Origin: Petrolisthes cinctipes
Taxonomy: Eukaryota > Arthropoda > Malacostraca > Decapoda > Porcellanidae
Direction of reading: 5' to 3'
Length of the DNA stretch: 64,000 nucleotides
NCBI GenBank assembly: GCA_033782935.1
Contig: JAWQEG010000377.1
Location: forward strand, 372,001-436,000
Numbering within the stretch: the first letter of the stretch is position 1; every line of letters begins with the position of its first letter. A program made the position numbers and the translations under genes. Shown piece by piece: positions 57,789 to 64,000 of this stretch. The notes beneath the pieces were generated by a model. That model searched no databases. It saw nothing but the letters and a program-made list of their open reading frames with translations, and was not told the origin of the DNA.

Positions 57789-60772
57789 AGAGTATTTTCA
57801 AAATTCAGGCCCAAAACATGCTGAAAATCGATCTTTTAGGTGCCCAAAAGTCGATATGTGCATGCATCTTCTGTACCCGTTTATATCTCAAATTCTGGCC
57901 CTAAACACCCGAATATTCGATATTTAGGGGTCCCAGAAGCGATCTGTACATGCCTACTCCGTGTTAGAGTATTTTCAAAATTTAGGCCCAAAACATGCTG
58001 AAATCGATATTTTTGGTGCCCAAAGTCAATATGTGCATGTATCTTCAGTACCCGTTTATATCTCAAATTCAGGCTCAAAACACCCGAAAATTCAATATTT
58101 TGGGGTCCCAGAAGCAATCTGTACATGCCTACTCAGTGCTAGAATATTTTCAAAATATAGGCTAAAAACATGCTAAAAATCGACATTTTAGGTGCCAAAA
58201 AATCGATATCTCAAATTCAGTCCCAAAACACCCGAAAATTCGATATTTAGAGGTCCCAGAAGGAATCTGTACATGCCTACTCCGGGTTAGAGTATTTTCA
58301 AAATACAGGCCAAAAACATACTGAAAATCGATCTTTTAGGTGCCCAAAAGTCGATATGTGCATGCATCTTCAGTACCCGTTTATATCTCAAATTCTGGCC
58401 CTAAACACCCGAAAACTCGATATTTTGGGGTCCCAGAAGCGATCTGTACATGCCTACTCCGTGTTAGAGTATTTTCAAAATTCAGGCCCAAAACATGATG
58501 AAAATCGATATTTTTGGTGCCCAAAGTCAATATGTGCATGTATCTTCTGTACCCGTTTATATCTCAAATTCAGGCTCAAAACACCCGAAAATTCAATATT
58601 TTGGGTTCCCAGAAGCAATCTGTACAGTGCTAGAATATTTTCAAAATATAGGCTAGAAACATGCTAAAAATCGATCTTTTAGGTGCCAAAAAGTCGATAT
58701 CTCAAATTCAGTCCCAAAACACCCGAAAATTCCATATTTAGGGGTCCCAGAAGGTATCTGTACATGCTTACTCCGTGTTAGAGTATTTTCAAAATACAGG
58801 CCAAAAACATACTGAAAATCGATCTTTTAGGTGCCCAAAAGTCGATATGTGCATGCATCTTCTGTACCCGTTTATATCTCAAATTCTGGCCATAAACACC
58901 CGAAAATTCGATATTTTGGGGTCCCAGAAGTGATCTGTACATGCCTACTCCGTGTTAGAGTATTTTCAAAATTCAGGCTCAAAACATGCTGAAAATCGAT
59001 ATTTTTGGTGCCCAAAGTCAATATGTGCATGTATCTTCTGTACCCGTTTATATCTCAAATTCAGGCTCAGAACACCCGAAAATTCAATATTTTGGGGTCC
59101 CAGAAGCAATCTGTACATGCCTACGCAGTGTTAGAGTATTTTCAAAATACAGGCCCAAAACATGCTGAAAATCGATATTTTAGATGCCCAAAGTCAATAT
59201 GTGCATGTATCTTCTGTACCCGTTTATATCTCAAATTCAGGCTCAAAACACCCGAAAGTTCAATATTTTGGGGTCCCAGAAGCAATCTGTACATGCCTAC
59301 TCAGTGCTAGAATATTTTCAAAATATAGGCTAAAAACATGATAAAAATCGATCTTTTAGGTGCCAAAAAGTCGATATCTCAAATTCAGTCCCAAAACACC
59401 CGAAAATTCGATATTTAGAGGTTCCAGAAGGTATCTGTACATGCCTACTCCGTGTTAGAGTATTTTCAAAATACATGCTCAAAACATACTAAAAATCGAT
59501 CTTTTAGGTGCACAAAAGTCGATATGTGCATGCATCTTCAGTACCCGTTTATATCTCAAATTCAGGCTCAAAACACCCAAAAATTCAATATTTTGGGGTC
59601 CCAGAAGCAATCTGTACATGCCTACTCAGTGTTAGAGTATTTTCAAAATACAGGACCAAAACATGCTGAAAATCGATATTTTAGATGCCCAAAGTCAATA
59701 TGTGCATGTATCTTCTGTACCCGTTTATATCTCAAATTCAGGCTCAAAACACCCGAAAATTCAATATTTTGGGGTCCCAGAAGCAATCTGTACAGTGCTA
59801 GAATATTTTCAAAATATAGGCTAAAAACATGCTAAAAATCGATCTTTTAGGTGCCAAAAAGTCGATATCTCAAATTCAGTCCCAAAACACCCGAAAATTC
59901 GATATTTAGGGGTCCCAAAAGAGATCTGTACATGCCTACTCCGTGTTAGAGTATTTTCAAAATTCAGGCCCAAAACATGCTGAAAATCGATATTTTTGGT
60001 GCCCAAAGTCAATATGTGCATGTATCTTCTGTACCCGTTTATATCTCAAATTCAGGCTCAAAACACCCGAAAATTCAATATTTTGGGGTCCCAGAAGCAA
60101 TCTGTACATGCCTACTCAGTGCTAGAATATTTTCAAAATATAGGCTAAAAACATGCTAAAAATCGACATTTTAGGTGCCAAAAAATCGATATCTCAAATT
60201 CAGTCCCAAAACACCCGAAAATTCGATATTTAGTGGTCCCAGAAGGAATCTGTACATGCCTACTCCGGGTTAGAGTATTTTCAAAATACAGGCCAAAAAC
60301 ATACTGAAAATCGATCATTTAGGTGCACAAGTGTCGATATGTGCATGCATCTTCAGTACCCGTTTATATCTCAAATTCAGGCTCAAAATACCCGAAAATT
60401 CAATATTTTGGGGTCCCAGAAGCAATCTGTACATGCCTACTCAGTGTTAGAGTATTTTCAAAATACAGGCCCAAAACATGCTGAAAATCGATATTTTAGA
60501 TGCCCAAAGTCAATATGTGCATGTATCTTCTGTACCCGTTTATATCTCAAATTCAGGCTCAAAACACCCGAAAATTCAATATTTTGGGGTCCCAGAAGCA
60601 ATCTGTACATGCCTACACAGTGCTAGAATATTTTCAAAATATAGGCTAAAAACATGCTAAAAATCGACATTTTAGGTGCCAAAAAATCGATATCTCAAAT
60701 TCAGTCCCAAAACACCCGAAAATTCGATATTTAGAGGTCCCAGAAGGTATCTGTACATGCTTACTCCGTGTT

Positions 60773-60920
60773 AGAGTATTTTCAAAATACAGGACAAAAA
60801 CATACTGAAAATCGATCTCTTAGGTGCACAAATGTCGATATCTCAAATTCAGTCCCAAAACACCCGAAAATTCGATATTTTGGGGTCCCAGAAGCGATCT
60901 GTACATGCCTACTCCGTGTT
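60773..60920 (+). repeat. Class E short monomer, AGGTGCAC subtype
   Basis: It has CTCTTAGGTGCACAAATG, but its second half ends with GATATTTTGGGGTCCC instead of TTTAGGGGTCCC, so the D-type ending has been regained. Confidence 0.88.
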
Positions 60921-62216
60921 AGAGTATTTTCAAAATTCAGGCCCAAAACATGCTGAAAATCGATATTTTTGGTGCCCAAAGTCAAGATGTGCATGTATCT
61001 TCTGTACCCGTTTATATCTCAAATTCAGGCTCAAAACACCCGAAAATTCAATATTTTGGGGTCCCAGAAGCAATCTGTACAGTGCTAGAATATTTTCAAA
61101 ATATAGGCTAAAAACATGCTAAAAATCGATCTTTTAGGTGCCAAAAAATCGATATCTCAAATTCAGTCCCAAAACACCCGAAAATTCGATATTTAGAGGT
61201 CCCAGAAGGTATCTGTACATGCCTACTCCGTGTTAGAGTATTTTCAAAATACAGGCCAAAAACATACTGAAAATCGATCTTTTAGGTGCCCAAAAGTCGA
61301 TATGTGCATGCATCTTCTGTACATGTTTATATCTCAAATTCTGGCCCTAAACACCCGAAAATTCGATATTTTGGGGTCCCAGAAGCGATCTGTACATGCC
61401 TACTCCGTGTTAGAGTATTTTCAAAATTCAGGCCCAAAACATGCTGAAAATCGATATTTTTGGTGCCCAAAGTCAATATGTGCATGTATCTTCTGTACCC
61501 GTTTATATCTCAAATTCAGGCTCAAAACACCCGAAAATTCAATATTTTGGGGTCCCAGAAGCAATCTGTACAGTGCTAGAATATTTTCAAAATATAGGCT
61601 AAAAACATGCTAAAAATCGATCTTTTAGGTGCCAAAAAGTCGATATCTCAAATTCAGTCCTAAAACACCCGAAAATTCGATATTTAGGGGTCCCAGAAGC
61701 GATCTGTACATGCCTACTCCGTGTTAGAGTATTTTCAAAATACATGCTCAAAACATACTGAAAATCGATTTTTTAGGTGCACTAAAGTCGATATGTGCAT
61801 GCATCTTCAGTACCCGTTTATATCTCAAATTCAGGCTCAAAACACCCGAAAATTCAATATTTTGGGGTCCCAGAAGCAATCTGTACATGCCTACTCAGTG
61901 CTAGAATTTTTCAAAATATAGGCTAAAAACATGCTAAAATTCGATCTTTTAGGTGCCAAAAAGTCGATATCTCAAATTCAATCCCAAAACACCCGAAAAT
62001 TCGATATTTAGAGGTCCTAGAAGGTATCTGTACATGCCTACTCCGTGTTAGAGTAATTTCAAAATACAGGCCAAAAACATACTGAAAATCGATCTTTTAG
62101 GTGCCCAAAAGTCGATATGTGCATGCATCTTCTGTACCCGTTTATATCTCAAATTCAGGCTCAAAACACCCGAAAATTCAATATTTTGGGGTCCCAGAAG
62201 CAACCTGTACAGTGCT

Positions 62217-62530
62217 AGAATATTTTCAAAATATAGGCTAAAAACATGCTAAAAATCGATCTTTTAGGTGCCAAAAAGTCGATATCTCAAATTCAGTCCC
62301 AAAACACCCGAAAATTCGATATTTAGGGGTCCCAAAAGAGATCTGTACATGCCTACTCCGTGTTAGAGTATTTTCAAAATTCAGGCCCAAAACATGCTGA
62401 AAATCGATATTTTTGGTGCCCAAAGTCAATATGTGCATGTATCTTCTGAACCCGTTTATATCTCAAATTCAGGCTCAAAACACCCGAAAATTCAATATTT
62501 TGGGGTCCCAGAAGCAATCTGTACAGTGCT
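62217..62530 (+). repeat. 314 bp dimer duplication, copy 1
   Basis: It contains B1 (148) and A1 (166). Marker GGGGTCCCAAAAGAGATCTG is at the end of B1, and CTTCTGAACCCG in A1 distinguishes this copy. Confidence 0.9.
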
Positions 62531-62844
62531 AGAATATTTTCAAAATATAGGCTAAAAACATGCTAAAAATCGATCTTTTAGGTGCCAAAAAGTCGATATC
62601 TCAAATTCAGTCCCAAAACACCCGAAAATTCGATATTTAGGGGTCCCAAAAGAGATCTGTACATGCCTACTCCGTGTTAGAGTATTTTCAAAATTCAGGC
62701 CCAAAACATGCTGAAAATCGATATTTTTGGTGCCCAAAGTCAATATGTGCATGTATCTTCTGTACCCGTTTATATCTCAAATTCAGGCTCAAAACACCCG
62801 AAAATTCAATATTTTGGGGTCCCAGAAGCAATCTGTACAGTGCT
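62531..62844 (+). repeat. 314 bp dimer duplication, copy 2
   Basis: B1 and A1 again, with the same AAAAGAGATCTG marker but the normal CTTCTGTACCCG. The marker also occurs at the B1 of 59800, the probable source, 2731 bp upstream. Confidence 0.9.
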
Positions 62845-64000
62845 AGAATATTTTCAAAATATAGGCTAAAAACATGCTAAAAATCGACATTTTAGGTGCC
62901 AAAAAATCGATATCTCAAATTCAGTCCCAAAACACCCGAAAATTCGATATTTAGTGGTCCCAGAAGGAATCTGTACATGCCTACTCCGGGTTAGAGTATT
63001 TTCAAAATACAGGCCAAAAACATACTGAAAATCGATCATTTAGGTGCACAAGTGTCGATATGTGCATGCATCTTCAGTACCCGTTTATATCTCAAATTCA
63101 GGCTCAAAATACCCGAAAATTCAATATTTTGGGGTCCCAGAAGCAATCTGTACATGCCTACTCAGTGTTAGAGTATTTTCAAAATACAGGCCCAAAACAT
63201 GCTGAAAATCGATATTTTAGATGCCCAAAGTCAATATGTGCATGTATCTTCTGTACCCGTTTATATCTCAAATTCAGGCTCAAAACACCCGAAAATTCAA
63301 TATTTTGGGGTCCCAGAAGCAATCTGTACATGCCTACACAGTGCTAGAATATTTTCAAAATATAGGCTAAAAACATGCTAAAAATCGACATTTTAGGTGC
63401 CAAAAAATCGATATCTCAAATTCAGTCCCAAAACACCCGAAAATTCGATATTTAGAGGTCCCAGAAGGTATCTGTACATGCTTACTCCGTGTTAGAGTAT
63501 TTTCAAAATACAGGACAAAAACATACTGAAAATCGATCTCTTAGGTGCACAAATGTCGATATCTCAAATTCAGTCCCAAAACACCCGAAAATTCGATATT
63601 TTGGGGTCCCAGAAGCGATCTGTACATGCCTACTCCGTGTTAGAGTATTTTCAAAATTCAGGCCCAAAACATGCTGAAAATCGATATTTTTGGTGCCCAA
63701 AGTCAAGATGTGCATGTATCTTCTGTACCCGTTTATATCTCAAATTCAGGCTCAAAACACCCGAAAATTCAATATTTTGGGGTCCCAGAAGCAATCTGTA
63801 CAGTGCTAGAATATTTTCAAAATATAGGCTAAAAACATGCTAAAAATCGATCTTTTAGGTGCCAAAAAATCGATATCTCAAATTCAGTCCCAAAACACCC
63901 GAAAATTCGATATTTAGAGGTCCCAGAAGGTATCTGTACATGCCTACTCCGTGTTAGAGTATTTTCAAAATACAGGCCAAAAACATACTGAAAATCGATC
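62845..64000 (+). repeat. 2721 bp duplication of 60124-61279, cut by window end
   Basis: Starts at 62845, 62993, 63170, 63346, 63494, 63642, 63808 and 63956 lie 2721 bp after their partners. Shared rare variants include TTTAGTGGTCCC, GATCATTTAGGTGCAC, CTCAAAATACCCG, CACAAATGTCG and GTCAAGATGTGC. The copy continues beyond the window. Confidence 0.9.
63494..63641 (+). repeat. Class E short monomer, AGGTGCAC subtype
   Basis: Copy of 60773 at 2721 bp, with the same GATATTTTGGGG ending. Confidence 0.88.

Larger units (their letters stand above)
57140..59799 (+). repeat. Monomer map, region 16
   Basis: Starts and classes: 57140 C, 57317 A2 (with TACATGCCAAAAGAC), 57493 B2, 57641 E, 57789 A1/D (177), 57966 A1 (175), 58141 B2, 58289 D, 58466 A1 (166), 58632 B1, 58780 D, 58957 A1, 59133 A2, 59309 B1, 59457 C, 59634 A2 (166). 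Here D is followed by A1 and then A2 at 58780-59308, a doubled long monomer. Confidence 0.87.
1..64000. repeat. Satellite DNA array with nested higher-order repeats
   Basis: Every base falls into a head-to-tail series of 148-178 bp monomers (a few shorter or longer) that begin with AGAGTATTTTC or AGAATATTTTC and end with AGTGCT, AGTGTT or CCGTGTT. I counted 393 monomer starts, with no inverted unit and no unrelated insert. Landmarks in each full monomer are a CAAAACAT block, an ATCGAT or ATCGAC core, GTACCCGTTTATAT (missing in short monomers), CAAAACACCCGAAAATTC, GGGGTCCCAGAAG and CTGTACATGCC. The array continues past both window edges. A eukaryotic centromeric, pericentromeric or subtelomeric location is inferred from the organisation; nothing in the sequence proves which. 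Confidence 0.97.
59800..64000 (+). repeat. Monomer map, region 17 (to window end)
   Basis: Starts and classes: 59800 B1, 59948 A1, 60124 B2, 60272 D/C, 60449 A2, 60625 B2, 60773 E, 60921 A1 (166), 61087 B1, 61235 D, 61412 A1 (166), 61578 B1, 61726 C, 61903 B1 (147), 62050 D/A (167), 62217 B1, 62365 A1 (166), 62531 B1, 62679 A1 (166), 62845 B2, 62993 D/C, 63170 A2, 63346 B2, 63494 E, 63642 A1 (166), 63808 B1, 63956 D (cut by the window end). Confidence 0.88.

Noticed and set aside
1..64000. More than a hundred open frames of 60-186 codons with starts like MLEYFQN or MLKID, on both strands
   Set aside because: They overlap each other in several frames over the same repeat, recur with the monomer period, end at every 176 or 148 bp frame shift and show no domain, signal sequence or codon-position constraint. 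They are a by-product of a repeat with few stops.
1..64000. CRISPR-like array of regular repeats
   Set aside because: There are no unique spacers. The whole unit of 148-177 bp is repeated, with no short palindromic repeat alternating with variable sequence and no cas genes.
1..64000. Hammerhead ribozyme, as found in some satellite DNAs
   Set aside because: The required CUGANGA core is absent; CTGAAAAT is present but does not fit, and no flanking stems were seen.
1..64000. Telomere-like CCCAAAA and CCCTAAAC strings
   Set aside because: Each occurs once or twice per monomer within a fixed context and never in tandem, so they are not telomere repeats. They do not by themselves support a subtelomeric location.
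1..64000. tRNA gene or Pol III promoter boxes inside the monomer
   Set aside because: GGGTTCCAG in a few variant copies resembles part of a B box, but the GGTTCGANTCC pattern and a matching A box are missing and no cloverleaf can be drawn.
1..64000. Match to known centromeric satellites of similar length (Arabidopsis 178 bp, Brassica 176 bp, human alpha 171 bp)
   Set aside because: Only the length is similar. The base sequence does not resemble those families as I know them, so no assignment was made; a database search would be decisive.

Overview
The whole 64 kb window is one uninterrupted satellite DNA array. I found no protein-coding gene, RNA gene, transposon or unrelated spacer in it. 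Using the recurring tag AGARTATTTTC as monomer start, I parsed the sequence by hand into 393 head-to-tail monomers, all in the same orientation. The first starts at base 1 and the last, starting at 63956, is cut by the window end, so the array runs on at both sides. Starts are hand-read and may be off by a base or two. A long AT-rich array (about 39% GC in the first monomer) with nested higher-order structure points to a eukaryotic nuclear genome, most likely centromeric, pericentromeric or subtelomeric heterochromatin. I do not recognise the family and cannot name the organism.

The structure is nested. (1) A half-unit of about 88 bp. (2) Monomers made of two diverged half-units: long ones of 176-177 bp and short ones of 148 bp that lack 29 bp of the first half. 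(3) A long-long-short trimer of about 501 bp. (4) A hexamer of 1002 bp, or about 992 bp when one long monomer carries a 10 bp deletion, in the order C, A2, B2, D, A1, B1. Codes: D and C are 177 bp monomers, A1 and A2 are 176 bp monomers, B1 and B2 are 148 bp monomers, and E is a rarer 148 bp D/B chimera. (5) Segmental duplications of 0.3-3 kb built from whole monomers.

Regional layout: 1-6.5 kb is mixed trimers and hexamers with a 1327 bp duplication. 6.5-9.4 kb is a 1453 bp tandem duplication. 9.4-20 kb is rich in damaged monomers (89, 131, 133, 153 bp) carried on duplications of 2.1-2.2 kb and 1779 bp. 20-27 kb is transitional and holds a cluster of broken units near 24.1-24.9 kb. 27-33 kb is a 2.76 kb duplication whose second copy has one extra trimer. 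35.6-39.2 kb is an apparently identical 1800 bp tandem duplication. 39-64 kb is mostly regular hexamers with the 10 bp deletion, plus short-range duplications (1160, 667, 679, 314, 2721 bp) and dispersed blocks sharing private variants.

The many open frames are by-products of the repeat: 177, 501 and 324 (176+148) are all multiples of 3, so stop-free frames recur. The biology here is the array itself: its layered origin, its subfamily domains and the unequal-exchange and small-deletion history that can be read from it.
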